Shown here piece after piece: positions 10,177-18,875 of a DNA stretch of 64,000 bases. A program made the position numbers and the translations under genes. Every line of letters starts with the position of its first letter. The stretch's first letter is position 1. The DNA comes from Piscinibacter gummiphilus (GTDB lineage: Bacteria > Pseudomonadota > Gammaproteobacteria > Burkholderiales > Burkholderiaceae_C). Where the stretch lies: positions 62,001 through 126,000 of the forward strand of contig NZ_CP136336.1 in assembly GCF_032681285.1 (NCBI RefSeq), read 5' to 3'. The notes below the pieces were generated by a model. That model made no database searches and had not been told where the DNA came from. It saw only the letters and a list, made by a program, of their open reading frames with translations.

Positions 10177-10668
10177 ATGAAGCCTCGCTTGTCGCTCAAG
10201 GGGCGAGGGTTGCAGATCCTCGCCCAGCGGGAGCACAGCCGCAGTGAGCTCAGGCGCAAGCTGATGACCCATGCCCGCAAGCCGGCGGGTGAGGGCGAGG
10301 CGCCGGTCGACGAGGACACGGCGGCCGAGCAGGTGGAGGGGGTGCTCGAGTGGCTGCAGGCGAACCGCTACCTGAGCGAGGAGCGTTTCGTCGAAAGCCG
10401 CATCCATGTACGCGCGGCCCGCTACGGCAACCTGCGCATCAAGCAGGAGTTGGCGCAGCACGGCGTGGCGCTGAGCGCCGAGGCCGCGCAGCAGCTCAAG
10501 GGCAGCGAAGCTACCCGTGCGCGCGAGGTGTGGGCGCGCAAGTTCGGACAGCCACCGCAAGACGCCGCCGAGCGTGCGCGCCAGATGCGGTTTCTCGCGG
10601 CGCGGGGCTTTTCCGGCGAGGCGATCCGGCGCGCGTTGCAAGGCGGTGTCGACGACGAATCGGCCTGA
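10177..10668 (+). CDS. recX: Regulatory protein RecX
   Basis: RecX is a small modulator that caps RecA filaments and inhibits recombinase activity. The 163-aa protein begins with the typical LQILAQREHSRSELRRKL helix, followed by the tandem three-helix repeats with RYLSEERFVESRI and IKQELAQHGV. It lies 9 bases after recA and probably shares its SOS-controlled transcript. Length and position are standard. Confidence 0.95.
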   Translation: MKPRLSLKGRGLQILAQREHSRSELRRKLMTHARKPAGEGEAPVDEDTAAEQVEGVLEWLQANRYLSEERFVESRIHVRAARYGNLRIKQELAQHGVALSAEAAQQLKGSEATRAREVWARKFGQPPQDAAERARQMRFLAARGFSGEAIRRALQGGVDDESA

Positions 10669-10768
10669 GCGGATCGACCCGACCGGCCGCGCGGGTTCCG
10701 CACGGGCGCGCTAATTTGGTGCAGTGCGCAATGCTAAAGTGCCGAGCTTCGCGGCTCCCTCACCTTGC

Positions 10769-11422
10769 ATGGAGCCAGCCCCTCCGCCAGACCCACCCGC
10801 CCTGATGGCCTTGCCTGCCGCCGCGCCCGAGCGCCAGCTCAAGCACACACGCTGCATCGATGTGCAGGTGTTTGCGCGTGGCAATGGGTTATGGGAAGTC
10901 GACGCGGTGATCACCGACGTCAAGACCCGCGACACCGAGTTCCGCCGTGCCGGCGAACCCATTCACGACATGCTGCTGCGGCTCGTCATCGACGAGCAGT
11001 TCAACGTGCTCGAAGCGGGTTCCGAGACCCGCGGCATGCCTTACCCCGGCGCGTGCGATGCGCACGGTGACGCCTACACCAAGCTTGCCGGCCTGAACCT
11101 GATGCGTGGCTTCCGCTATGCCGTCCACGAACGCCTCGGCGGCATCGCCGGTTGTACGCATCTCACCGAGCTGACGCAGGTGCTGCCGACCGCGGTCGTG
11201 CAGGCGTTTGCCGGCGACGTCATCAACACCCGCGGTGGCGATGGTGCCGACGCCAAACCCCCGTTTCAGCTCGACCGCTGCCATGCGCTGCGCACCGACG
11301 GCCCCACCGTCAAGCTGCACTACCCGCGCTGGTATCGGCCAGAGAAGCCCGAAGTTCTTCCCCCTGCTGTCAAACGTTCCCCTGCAAACCGAGTGAAGAG
11401 AGCCCGCGATGAAAATCCATGA
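10769..11422 (+). CDS. DUF2889 domain-containing protein
   Basis: This is a conserved protein of unknown function found in many proteobacteria. The DUF2889 pattern is visible: [43 protein letters not shown], then [22 protein letters not shown] near the middle. There is no signal peptide or membrane segment. The start is uncertain: ATG at 10769 is used, with GTG 10724 and ATG 10805 as alternatives and no convincing ribosome-binding site at any of them. The 3' end overlaps the sucC start by 14 bases in another frame, so translation of the two is probably coupled. No function is proposed. Confidence 0.8.
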   Translation: MEPAPPPDPPALMALPAAAPERQLKHTRCIDVQVFARGNGLWEVDAVITDVKTRDTEFRRAGEPIHDMLLRLVIDEQFNVLEAGSETRGMPYPGACDAHGDAYTKLAGLNLMRGFRYAVHERLGGIAGCTHLTELTQVLPTAVVQAFAGDVINTRGGDGADAKPPFQLDRCHALRTDGPTVKLHYPRWYRPEKPEVLPPAVKRSPANRVKRARDENP

Positions 11423-12569
11423 GTACCAAGGCAAGGAAATCCTGCGCCAGGCCGGCGTGCCGGTCCCCCGCGGCTATCCCGCATTCAGCGTGCAGGAGGC
11501 CTTCGAAGCCGCCCAGAAGCTGGGTGGCCCCGTGTGGGTGGTGAAGGCCCAGATCCACGCGGGTGGCCGCGGCAAGGGCGGTGGCGTGAAGCTCGCCAAG
11601 TCGCTCGATGACGTGAAGACGATCTCGGGCCAGATCCTCGGCATGCAGCTCAAGACCCACCAGACCGGCCCCGAAGGCCAGAAGGTGCGGCGCCTGTACA
11701 TCGAAGAAGGCGCGGACATCAAGAAGGAGTACTACGTGTCGCTGGTCACCGACCGCGCCACGCAGAAGGTCGCGCTGATCGCCTCCAGCGAAGGCGGCAT
11801 GGACATCGAAGAGGTGGCCCATTCCTCGCCCGAGAAGATCATCACCGAGTACATCGACCCGCTGACCGGCCTCGGCGCCGAGCAGGCAACGAAGGTGGCG
11901 AAGGCGATCGGCCTGCCCGAAGGCTCGCACGCGCAGGCCGTCGACGTGTTCCAGAAGCTCTACAACTGCTACATGAGCACCGACGCGTCGCTCGTGGAGA
12001 TCAACCCGCTGAACTGCGACAGCAAGGGCAACCTGATCGCGCTGGATGCGAAGTTCAACTTCGACAGCAACGCCCTCTTCCGTCACCCCGAGATCGTGGC
12101 CTACCGCGACCTCGACGAAGAAGACCCGGCCGAAATCGAAGCCTCGAAGTTCGACCTCGCCTACATCCAGCTCGACGGCAACATCGGCTGCCTCGTGAAC
12201 GGCGCTGGCCTTGCGATGGCCACGATGGACACCATCAAGCTCTTCGGCGGCGAGCCCGCCAACTTCCTCGACGTCGGCGGCGGCGCCACCGCCGAGAAGG
12301 TGACCGAAGCCTTCAAGATCATGCTGAAGAGCCCCAAGGTGAAGGCGATCCTCGTCAACATCTTCGGCGGCATCATGCGCTGCGACACCATTGCCGAAGG
12401 CGTGATCGCCGCGTGCAAGGCGGTCAACCTCAAGGTGCCGCTGGTCGTGCGCATGAAGGGCACGAACGAAGAGCTGGGCAAGAAGATGCTCGCCGAGTCC
12501 GGCCTGCCCATCATCAGCGCCGACTCGATGGCCGAGGCCGCGCAAAAAGTGATGGCCGCCCTGAAGTAA
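11409..12569 (+). CDS. sucC: Succinate-CoA ligase (ADP-forming) subunit beta
   Basis: This is the nucleotide-binding subunit of the TCA-cycle enzyme that converts succinyl-CoA to succinate with ATP formation. The 386 aa hold an N-terminal ATP-grasp domain ([31 protein letters not shown]) and a C-terminal CoA-ligase domain with [18 protein letters not shown] and [10 protein letters not shown]. The ATG at 11409 lies inside the end of the preceding gene and is the conserved start for the family. sucD follows after 18 bases. Confidence 0.98.
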   Translation: MKIHEYQGKEILRQAGVPVPRGYPAFSVQEAFEAAQKLGGPVWVVKAQIHAGGRGKGGGVKLAKSLDDVKTISGQILGMQLKTHQTGPEGQKVRRLYIEEGADIKKEYYVSLVTDRATQKVALIASSEGGMDIEEVAHSSPEKIITEYIDPLTGLGAEQATKVAKAIGLPEGSHAQAVDVFQKLYNCYMSTDASLVEINPLNCDSKGNLIALDAKFNFDSNALFRHPEIVAYRDLDEEDPAEIEASKFDLAYIQLDGNIGCLVNGAGLAMATMDTIKLFGGEPANFLDVGGGATAEKVTEAFKIMLKSPKVKAILVNIFGGIMRCDTIAEGVIAACKAVNLKVPLVVRMKGTNEELGKKMLAESGLPIISADSMAEAAQKVMAALK

Positions 12570-12587
12570 TCACGCTAGGACACGAAC

Positions 12588-13481
12588 ATGAGCATCCTCA
12601 TCAACAAAGACACCAAGGTCATTACCCAGGGCATCACGGGCAAGACGGGCCAATTCCACACGCTCGGCTGCCAGGCCTATGCCAACGGCAAGAACGCGTT
12701 CGTCGCCGGCGTGAACCCGAAGAAGGCGGGCGAGAAGTTCTCCGACATCCCCATCTACGCCTCGGTCAAGGAAGCCAAGGCGCAGACCGGCGCCACTGTC
12801 TCGGTGATCTACGTGCCGCCCGCGGGCGCGGCCGCCGCGATCTGGGAAGCTGTCGAGGCCGACCTGGATCTGGCCATCTGCATCACCGAAGGCATCCCCA
12901 TCAAGGACATGCTGGAAGTGCGCAACAAGATGAAGGTCAAGGAGGCCAAGGGCGGCAAGAAGACGCTGCTGCTGGGCCCGAACTGCCCCGGCCTCATCAC
13001 CCCGGAAGAAATCAAGATCGGCATCATGCCGGGCCACATCCACAAGAAGGGCCGCATCGGCGTGGTCAGCCGCTCCGGCACGCTGACCTATGAAGCCGTG
13101 GCGCAGCTGTCCGACCTGGGCATCGGCCAGTCGAGCGCGGTGGGCATCGGCGGCGACCCGATCAACGGGCTCAAGCACATCGACGTGATGAAGCTCTTCA
13201 ACGACGATCCCGACACCGACGCCGTGATCATGATCGGCGAGATCGGCGGCCCCGACGAGGCCGACGCAGCCCGCTGGTGCAAGGCCAACATGAAGAAGCC
13301 GATCGTCGGCTTCATCGCCGGTGTGACCGCCCCTCCGGGCAAGCGCATGGGCCATGCAGGCGCGCTGATCTCGGGTGGTGCCGACACGGCCGACGCCAAG
13401 CTCGCCATCATGGAAGAGTGCGGTTTCACCGTGACGCGCAATCCTTCGGAGATGGGTCGCCTGCTCAAGGGCCTGATCTGA
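12588..13481 (+). CDS. sucD: Succinate-CoA ligase subunit alpha
   Basis: This is the CoA-binding, phosphohistidine-carrying subunit of succinyl-CoA synthetase (297 aa). The N-terminal Rossmann CoA-binding domain has [10 protein letters not shown] and [11 protein letters not shown]. The catalytic His lies in [11 protein letters not shown] near the C-terminus. It forms the sucCD operon with the preceding gene, and a terminator-like hairpin follows the stop. Confidence 0.98.
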   Translation: MSILINKDTKVITQGITGKTGQFHTLGCQAYANGKNAFVAGVNPKKAGEKFSDIPIYASVKEAKAQTGATVSVIYVPPAGAAAAIWEAVEADLDLAICITEGIPIKDMLEVRNKMKVKEAKGGKKTLLLGPNCPGLITPEEIKIGIMPGHIHKKGRIGVVSRSGTLTYEAVAQLSDLGIGQSSAVGIGGDPINGLKHIDVMKLFNDDPDTDAVIMIGEIGGPDEADAARWCKANMKKPIVGFIAGVTAPPGKRMGHAGALISGGADTADAKLAIMEECGFTVTRNPSEMGRLLKGLI

Positions 13482-13494
13482 GCTGAAGCCCCTC

Positions 13495-13538
13495 GCCGGT
13501 CCGTACTACTACGAACGTAGCATGACGGCCGGCTTTCT
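13495..13538 (+). terminator. Probable Rho-independent terminator of sucCD
   Basis: GCCGG(t)CCGT pairs with ACGGCCGGC (one bulged T). An inner CTAC-gaac-GTAG stem sits at the tip, and TTTCT follows. The T tract is short, so strength is uncertain, but it falls directly after sucD and before an independent gene. Confidence 0.6.
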
Positions 13539-13609
13539 AGAATCCTGGCAGCTCGAAAAGGGGGCCCCCATGCGGGCCTCTGACTCCCACCTACAAACGG
13601 GCCCAGCCA

Positions 13610-14299
13610 ATGGACTTCACCTCTGCCGCCTTCTGGGCAGCTCTCGGCTCGATCATCCTCGCGAACATCATCCTCTCGGGTGACAACGCCGTCGTGATCG
13701 CGCTGGCCGCGCGTTCCCTTCCACCGCACCAGCAGAAAAAAGCCATCTTCTGGGGCAGCGCTGCCGCCATCGTGATGCGCATCGTGCTCACGCTGATCGC
13801 GGTGGAGATGCTCAAGTGGCCCTACCTCAAGATCGTCGGCGCGCTGCTGCTGGTCTACATCGGCATCTCGTTGCTGAACGAGGAAGACGACGAGGATGGC
13901 GAGGGCCATCAGGCGGGCGGCATGATGTCGGCCATCCGCACCATCCTGGTCGCCGATCTGGTGATGAGCCTCGACAACGTGCTCGCCGTGGCCGCGGCGG
14001 CCAAGGGCGACACGCCTTTGCTGGTGATCGGCCTCGCGGTCAGCATCCCGCTGATCATCTTCGGCAGCACGCTGCTGCTCAAGGTGATGGAGCGCTTCCC
14101 GATCATCATCACCCTGGGGGCTGCGCTGCTCGGGTTCCTGGCGGGCGAAATGCTGCTGACCGACCCGGCCGTGAGCGAGCGCTTCCCCGACCTGACGCAC
14201 ACCCAGATCAACATCGCCGGGGCCATCGGCGCCGCATTGGTCGTGGTGGTCGGCCTCTGGCTGCAGCGCCGTGGACAGCAGGCGCGCCAGCGGGCCTGA
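13610..14299 (+). CDS. TerC/YjbE-family integral membrane protein
   Basis: This 229-aa protein has seven or so membrane segments and the two TerC signatures with conserved Asp residues: SGDNAVVIALAAR near residue 23 and SLDNVLAVAAA near residue 123. A negatively charged cytosolic loop (NEEDDEDGEGH) separates the halves. TerC-family members such as Alx and YkoY export Mn2+ or help metalate exported proteins, so this is probably a metal exporter in the inner membrane. A second paralogue follows 289 bases downstream. No riboswitch is visible before this copy; the ATG at 13610 has a weak ribosome-binding site. Confidence 0.9.
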   Translation: MDFTSAAFWAALGSIILANIILSGDNAVVIALAARSLPPHQQKKAIFWGSAAAIVMRIVLTLIAVEMLKWPYLKIVGALLLVYIGISLLNEEDDEDGEGHQAGGMMSAIRTILVADLVMSLDNVLAVAAAAKGDTPLLVIGLAVSIPLIIFGSTLLLKVMERFPIIITLGAALLGFLAGEMLLTDPAVSERFPDLTHTQINIAGAIGAALVVVVGLWLQRRGQQARQRA

Positions 14300-14349
14300 G
14301 GGCGTACTTCCCACATCCCCAAGCACACCCCCGGTGGCTATACTGGCCA

Positions 14350-14490
14350 CTTGAAGGGGAGTAGCTCGACCCGGTCCGTGGCACCAGTGCCGTCCGCCGG
14401 GTATCGGCAAGCCGTCAATACGAAGCGTTGTTGCTTCCGGTTTGCCAGGCCATAACGATTCACTCCAAGCCGAGCAAGACCTTCGATGCA
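14350..14490 (+). promoter_or_regulatory. yybP-ykoY manganese riboswitch
   Basis: The conserved blocks of the Mn2+-sensing yybP-ykoY aptamer are present in order: AAGGGGAGTAGC (14354-14365) as loop L1 with its P1 strand, GTCAATACG (14414-14422) in the middle, and GCAAGACCTTC (14474-14484) near the 3' side. GAAGG (14353-14357) pairs with CCTTC (14480-14484) to close the P1 stem. The element ends about 100 bases before the TerC gene at 14589. This family is known to control Mn2+ exporters of the TerC, MntP and P-type ATPase types, switching expression on at high Mn2+. The fold was assigned by eye. Confidence 0.88.
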
Positions 14491-14588
14491 AGCCGATGAC
14501 GGCAGGCTCGAAGGCGACCACCCCTCGCCTCCACCACCCGTCCTCATGGGCTTGCACCGTCTGTCGTGCAACCGCTCCTGGAGACCTC

Positions 14589-15284
14589 ATGGAACTCTTC
14601 TCTTCCGCATGGCTGTCAGCCTTGCTGGCCATCGTGCTCATCGACCTGGTCTTGGCCGGTGACAACGCCATCGTGATCGCGCTCGCCGCGCGCAACCTTC
14701 CCACCCACCTGCAGAAGCGCGCCATCCTGTGGGGCACTTTCGGCGCCATCGCAATGCGCACGGCCATGACCGTCGGGGTGGTGTGGCTGCTCAAGATCCC
14801 CGGCCTGATGGCGCTCGGTGGCCTTGGTCTGGTGTGGATCGCCTACAAGCTGCTGGCCCCTGGGTCGGGTGAAGAAGGCGAACATGGCGGTCCGGCCGTC
14901 ACCACCTTCTGGGGCGCGATGCGGACCATCGTGATCGCCGACGCGCTGATGGGCGTGGACAACGTGCTCGGCGTGGCCGGCGCGGCGCACGGCAACTTCA
15001 CGCTGGTGGTGATCGGCCTCTTGATCAGCGTGCCCATCGTCGTGTGGGGCAGCACCCTGGTGCTGAAGCTCGTGGAACGCTTCCCCATCATCACCTACGT
15101 CGGTGCCGGCGTGCTGGCCTACACCGCCGCGCACATGATCATCGGCGAGCCGCTGCTCGACGAGGTGTTTGATCCAAGTGCCCTCAACCGCATTGTCACG
15201 TATGCGGTGCTCATCGTGGGTGTGCTCGCGGCCGGCTGGTGGTCGGCCCGTCGTGCACCTGCCAACCGGCCTTCCGCCACCTGA
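14589..15284 (+). CDS. TerC-family manganese exporter under riboswitch control
   Basis: This is the second TerC paralogue, 231 aa with about seven membrane segments and the paired motifs LAGDNAIVIALAARN and MGVDNVLGVAGAA. It is clearly related to the gene at 13610 but divergent, so it is an old duplication rather than a recent one. The ATG at 14589 is preceded by GGAG; the open frame further upstream runs through the riboswitch and is not coding. The Mn2+ riboswitch directly upstream makes Mn2+ export the most likely role. The next gene begins 24 bases after the stop and probably shares the transcript. Confidence 0.92.
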   Translation: MELFSSAWLSALLAIVLIDLVLAGDNAIVIALAARNLPTHLQKRAILWGTFGAIAMRTAMTVGVVWLLKIPGLMALGGLGLVWIAYKLLAPGSGEEGEHGGPAVTTFWGAMRTIVIADALMGVDNVLGVAGAAHGNFTLVVIGLLISVPIVVWGSTLVLKLVERFPIITYVGAGVLAYTAAHMIIGEPLLDEVFDPSALNRIVTYAVLIVGVLAAGWWSARRAPANRPSAT

Positions 15285-15308
15285 CAGAACCACGCAAGGA
15301 GAACGCCG

Positions 15309-15758
15309 ATGGACAAGATCGCTGTGTTCCTGAACGACGCGCCGCATGCGGCGCAGATGCTGGCCCCGCTGGTGCAAAAAGGCGAGGCCAGCCACTGGGT
15401 CCTGGTGGCTTGCCCGCCCACCCTCACGCGCCACATCGGCCGCTGGGTGTCGGCGGCGGGCCGGCAGCAGTGGCGTGAGCGCTGGGCGGCCGATCTGCTG
15501 GCCAAGGTGGAGGTGCTGTTCGAAGCACACCCGGGCGTCAAGATCGAGAAGATGGTGGCCAAGCGGCCGCTGCTCGATGTGGCCGTCCGGCTGGACCAGC
15601 GGCTCGGCGGCATCAAGGTCTTCGACGCGCGCCGTCCGCGGCTGGGCAAACCCGACGAGCCGCTGGCGGCCGGGGCCGAGTCTCAGGAATTGAGCCGTTG
15701 GACCTACCCCGTGGCCATCAGCACCGGCCTGAGCGCGATGCTGGCGCTGGCCGATTGA
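15309..15758 (+). CDS. Conserved hypothetical protein linked to TerC
   Basis: This is a 149-aa soluble protein without signal peptide or membrane segment. It starts with a beta-strand-like MDKIAVFLND, followed by an alpha/beta pattern with VLVACPPTLTRHIGRWVS near residue 35 and RLGGIKVFDARRP near residue 97. AGGAGAA lies before the ATG, and codon usage matches the neighbours, so it is a real gene. It begins 24 bases after the riboswitch-controlled TerC gene and is probably co-regulated by Mn2+. The fold hints at a Rossmann-like or universal-stress-like domain, but I do not recognise a family. Confidence 0.75.
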   Translation: MDKIAVFLNDAPHAAQMLAPLVQKGEASHWVLVACPPTLTRHIGRWVSAAGRQQWRERWAADLLAKVEVLFEAHPGVKIEKMVAKRPLLDVAVRLDQRLGGIKVFDARRPRLGKPDEPLAAGAESQELSRWTYPVAISTGLSAMLALAD

Positions 15759-15840
15759 CGCCATCCGTTCGTGCATCGGCGAGGGCCTGTAACCCTGTGA
15801 TACCGTGCCGGTTCCATGACGGAACTGTGAGGTACGGGTC

Positions 15841-17136
15841 TTGGGTGTGGCGCAGCATCTCTTCCAGACGTCTGCTGCAGGCTGGGGCTTGAGCGCGCTG
15901 GCGCTGGGGCTGGTGTGGGCACAGTTGGTGTGGGTGCTGCCGCGCTTGCGACGCGAGGCCGGAGTGGCCGCCTCCGTCATGCTCGTGTTCAGCATCGCCG
16001 CCGTGGCCGCCTTGTTGTGGTGGCAGCTTTCTGTGCCGGTGGGGTGGACGCTCCCGGTGGTGGTGGCACTGGCATTCGGCCACGTCGGATGGTCGCTGGG
16101 CCGCAAACAGCCGCGCCGTCCGGATGCGACCGTGACGAGGGCACCTTCCTCGACGCTCTCCGCGCCCCGGTCGACCTTGCCTGCCCAGGCCGACCGCGGC
16201 AGCCTGGGTCGCTACCGCATCGAGCGTGAGCTCGGCCGTGGCGCGATGGGCGCCGTCTACCTCGGCCGCGATCCCAAGATCGGCCGCCAGGTGGCGATCA
16301 AGACCATGGCCCTCAGCCGCGAGTTCGCGGGCGACGAGCTGGTCGAGGCGCGCGAACGATTCTTCCGCGAGGCCGAAACCGCCGGCCGCCTGCAGCACCC
16401 CGACATCGTCACCATCTTCGATGCGGGCGAAGAGCGCGAGCTCGCCTATATCGCGATGGAGTACCTGAAGGGCGACAACCTCCAGGCCTACACGACCCCG
16501 GCCAAGCTGCTGCCGGTGGCCAATGTGTTGCTCATCGTGGCACGGGTTGCCGACGCGCTGCACTACGCGCACAGCCAGGGGGTGGTGCATCGCGACATCA
16601 AACCCGCCAATGTGGTGGTCGACCCTGCGACCGATCAGGTCAAGGTCACCGATTTCGGCATTGCCCGCGTCGCCGACTCCGCCCGCACGCGCACCGGCCT
16701 CGTCTTGGGCACGCCCTCGTTCATGTCTCCCGAGCAACTCGCCGGGCGGCGTGTCGACGGCCGCAGCGATCTCTACTCGCTCGGCGTGATGCTCTTCCAG
16801 CTGCTCACCGGCCGCCTGCCGCACCGCTCGGAATCGATGGCCACGCTGATGCAGCAGATCGCCAACGAACCCGCACCCGACGTGCGCAGCATCCGCCCCG
16901 ACCTGCCCGAAGCGCTGGCCCGTGTGGTGGCACTGACGCTTGAAAAGCGCCCCGAAGCGCGCTACAGCGGTGGTCAGCAGCTCGCCGCAGACCTGCGCGC
17001 CGTGGTGGCCAGCATGAAGTCGCATGGGCAACAGCCCGGCCCCGTCAATGCCGCCGCACTCCCCCCCGATTCCAGCGGATTCGCCGCTACCGTGAAAATG
17101 GAGCGGGTCGATACGGGGCACAATCCCAGCCTCTGA
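15841..17136 (+). CDS. Membrane-anchored Hanks-type Ser/Thr protein kinase
   Basis: This 431-aa kinase has an unusual N-terminal block of about three hydrophobic segments (residues ~15-35, 43-60, 68-85), then a short linker and a kinase domain (~123-395). Kinase motifs are complete: glycine loop LGRGAMGAVY, Lys154 in VAIK, HRD with catalytic Asp252, Asn257, DFG at 271-273 and SPE at 296-298, so it should be active. There are no PASTA repeats or extracellular sensor. The start is a TTG at 15841 with GTG 15847 as alternative. The PP2C and FHA genes downstream indicate a writer-eraser-reader set. The anchor leaves the kinase domain in the cytosol. Confidence 0.93.
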   Translation: MGVAQHLFQTSAAGWGLSALALGLVWAQLVWVLPRLRREAGVAASVMLVFSIAAVAALLWWQLSVPVGWTLPVVVALAFGHVGWSLGRKQPRRPDATVTRAPSSTLSAPRSTLPAQADRGSLGRYRIERELGRGAMGAVYLGRDPKIGRQVAIKTMALSREFAGDELVEARERFFREAETAGRLQHPDIVTIFDAGEERELAYIAMEYLKGDNLQAYTTPAKLLPVANVLLIVARVADALHYAHSQGVVHRDIKPANVVVDPATDQVKVTDFGIARVADSARTRTGLVLGTPSFMSPEQLAGRRVDGRSDLYSLGVMLFQLLTGRLPHRSESMATLMQQIANEPAPDVRSIRPDLPEALARVVALTLEKRPEARYSGGQQLAADLRAVVASMKSHGQQPGPVNAAALPPDSSGFAATVKMERVDTGHNPSL

Positions 17137-17177
17137 TCCGCTTGGTCAACGAACCTGCACGCGCCCAACCACCCGCC

Positions 17178-17960
17178 ATGACGCTCGAGTTCTTCAGTGC
17201 CACGGACACCGGACGCGCCCGCAACAACAACGAAGACTCCATCGCCGTCCAGGAAGCCGCCGGGCTTGTGGTTCTGGCAGACGGCATGGGCGGCTACAAC
17301 GCCGGTGAAGTGGCCAGCGGCATGGCCACCTCCTTCATCAAGGCTGAACTCGGCCGCTGGCTGCAGGAAGCCTCGAGCAGCGCCACCGACACCGATGTGC
17401 GACGCGCGATGGACATCTGCGTCGACAACGCCAACCGGGCGATCTTCAACGCCGCCAATTCCAACCCGCAGTACGCCGGCATGGGCACGACGCTCGTCGT
17501 CGGTGCGTTCCGCGAAGGCCGCCTGCTGATGGGCCATGTGGGCGACTCGCGCGGCTACCGTTTCCGCGGCGGCCGGCTGGTTCAGATCACCCACGACCAC
17601 TCGCTGCTGCAGGAGCAGATCGACTCCGGGCTCATCACGCCCGAGCAGGCCGCGTTCTCGACCAACAAGAACCTCGTCACCCGCGCCGTGGGCGTGGAAG
17701 ACACCGTGCTGCTCGAAACCCACCTGCACGACATCATGCCGGGGGACATCTACCTGTTGTGCTCCGACGGCTTGTCGGACATGCTGGACGACGATGGCAT
17801 CGCCCAGGTGTTGCAGTCGCACGATGCGCTTCCCGAGATGGGGGCCGGGCTCATCGATGCGGCGAACGACGCAGGGGGAAAGGATAATATTGCCGTGGTG
17901 TTGGTGCGCGTGAAGGGCCAGAGCAATGCGCCCCGGTCGTGGTGGCCCTTCAGGCGCTGA
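17178..17960 (+). CDS. PP2C-family protein serine/threonine phosphatase
   Basis: This Mn2+/Mg2+-dependent phosphatase is the likely antagonist of the preceding kinase. The 260-aa protein shows the PP2C motifs: NNNEDS near residue 17, ADGMGGY with metal-binding Asp35, GHVGDSRGYRFR, CSDGLSDML and GGKDNIAVVLV near the C-terminus. There is no membrane segment. The ATG at 17178 begins the conserved fold; an in-frame TTG 36 bases upstream would add a non-conserved leader. The gap to the kinase gene is 41 bases and to the FHA gene 62 bases, consistent with one operon. Confidence 0.94.
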   Translation: MTLEFFSATDTGRARNNNEDSIAVQEAAGLVVLADGMGGYNAGEVASGMATSFIKAELGRWLQEASSSATDTDVRRAMDICVDNANRAIFNAANSNPQYAGMGTTLVVGAFREGRLLMGHVGDSRGYRFRGGRLVQITHDHSLLQEQIDSGLITPEQAAFSTNKNLVTRAVGVEDTVLLETHLHDIMPGDIYLLCSDGLSDMLDDDGIAQVLQSHDALPEMGAGLIDAANDAGGKDNIAVVLVRVKGQSNAPRSWWPFRR

Positions 17961-18022
17961 GATGGTCCACATCATCAACCTGGCCCGCTGGGCCTGAGAC
18001 ATACAAAACACAGAGGTCAAGC

Positions 18023-18700
18023 ATGGGCAAGCTGGTCGTTTCGCTCGACGGGGTGGTGATCAAGGAAGTGCAGATCACCAAGGACAAGACGACCCTCGGC
18101 CGCCGTCCGTACAACGACATCGTGATCGACAACCTGGCGGTGAGCGGCGAGCATGCCGTGCTGCAGATGGTCGGCACCGACGTCTTCATCGAAGACCTCA
18201 ACAGCACCAACGGCACCTACATCAACGGCAAGGCCGTCAAGAAGCAGCTCTTGACGCACAACGACACCGTCGAGATCGGCAAGTACAAGATTAAGTACCT
18301 TGTCGATGACGGCACCGACTACGAGAAGACGATGATCATGAAGCAGGGTGCCCCGGCCCCTGCGGCGTACAGCCATGGCTTCGCCCACACCTCGGCGCAA
18401 GGGGCAAACTCTGGCTTCGGTGGCCTGGGCCAGAGCGTGGTGCCCGGCACGATCAAGGTTCTGAACGGCGCTGCCGCGGGGCGTGAAGTCGCGCTGACCA
18501 AGGTGGTCACGACCGTCGGCAAGCCCGGCGTGCAGGTGGCTTCCATCACGAAGCGCCCGGGCGGTTATGTGTTCGCCCATGTGGAAGGCGCGACCCGCCC
18601 CACCATCAACGGCAACCCGCTGGTGGGCGACACCCTGCACCTGAAGAACGGCGACGTGATCGAACTCGCCGGCACCCAGATGCAGTTCATCCAGGCCTGA
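18023..18700 (+). CDS. FHA-domain protein, probable phosphothreonine reader
   Basis: This 225-aa cytosolic protein contains a clear forkhead-associated domain at residues ~5-95, with TLGRRPYNDIVI, SGEHAVL and LNSTNGTYINGK, the residues that bind phosphothreonine. After a low-complexity linker (~110-145) a second, less typical FHA-like module (~148-225) has TVGKPG and TINGNPLVGDT but lacks the classic Arg/Ser pair. The first module is therefore the likely binder. The ATG at 18023 has AGAGG upstream. It follows the kinase and phosphatase, so it is the presumed substrate or effector of that pair. Confidence 0.93.
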   Translation: MGKLVVSLDGVVIKEVQITKDKTTLGRRPYNDIVIDNLAVSGEHAVLQMVGTDVFIEDLNSTNGTYINGKAVKKQLLTHNDTVEIGKYKIKYLVDDGTDYEKTMIMKQGAPAPAAYSHGFAHTSAQGANSGFGGLGQSVVPGTIKVLNGAAAGREVALTKVVTTVGKPGVQVASITKRPGGYVFAHVEGATRPTINGNPLVGDTLHLKNGDVIELAGTQMQFIQA

Positions 18701-18875
18701 CACCCGCCATACGCGGCGTGACGCTTTTCACACGGCCCGCGAGGGCGTGGTGTGAGTGCATGCCGTTGGTTGCGAATTGCCGCATTGCGACCTTGCGGCA
18801 GGGGTCTGCTACCGGCAGCATCCGGGTACCGCGCATGTTGCGCGCGGATCCGCGCTCTCGCCTGTTGCCTCACCC

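Noticed and set aside
13540..13609. Second Mn2+ riboswitch before the first TerC gene
   Set aside because: The GGGGAGTAG and GTCAATACG blocks are absent here.
15841..18700. Type VI secretion regulatory module (PpkA/PppA/Fha)
   Set aside because: Kinase, phosphatase and FHA proteins are present, but no T6SS structural gene occurs in the window and the kinase has a different N-terminus.
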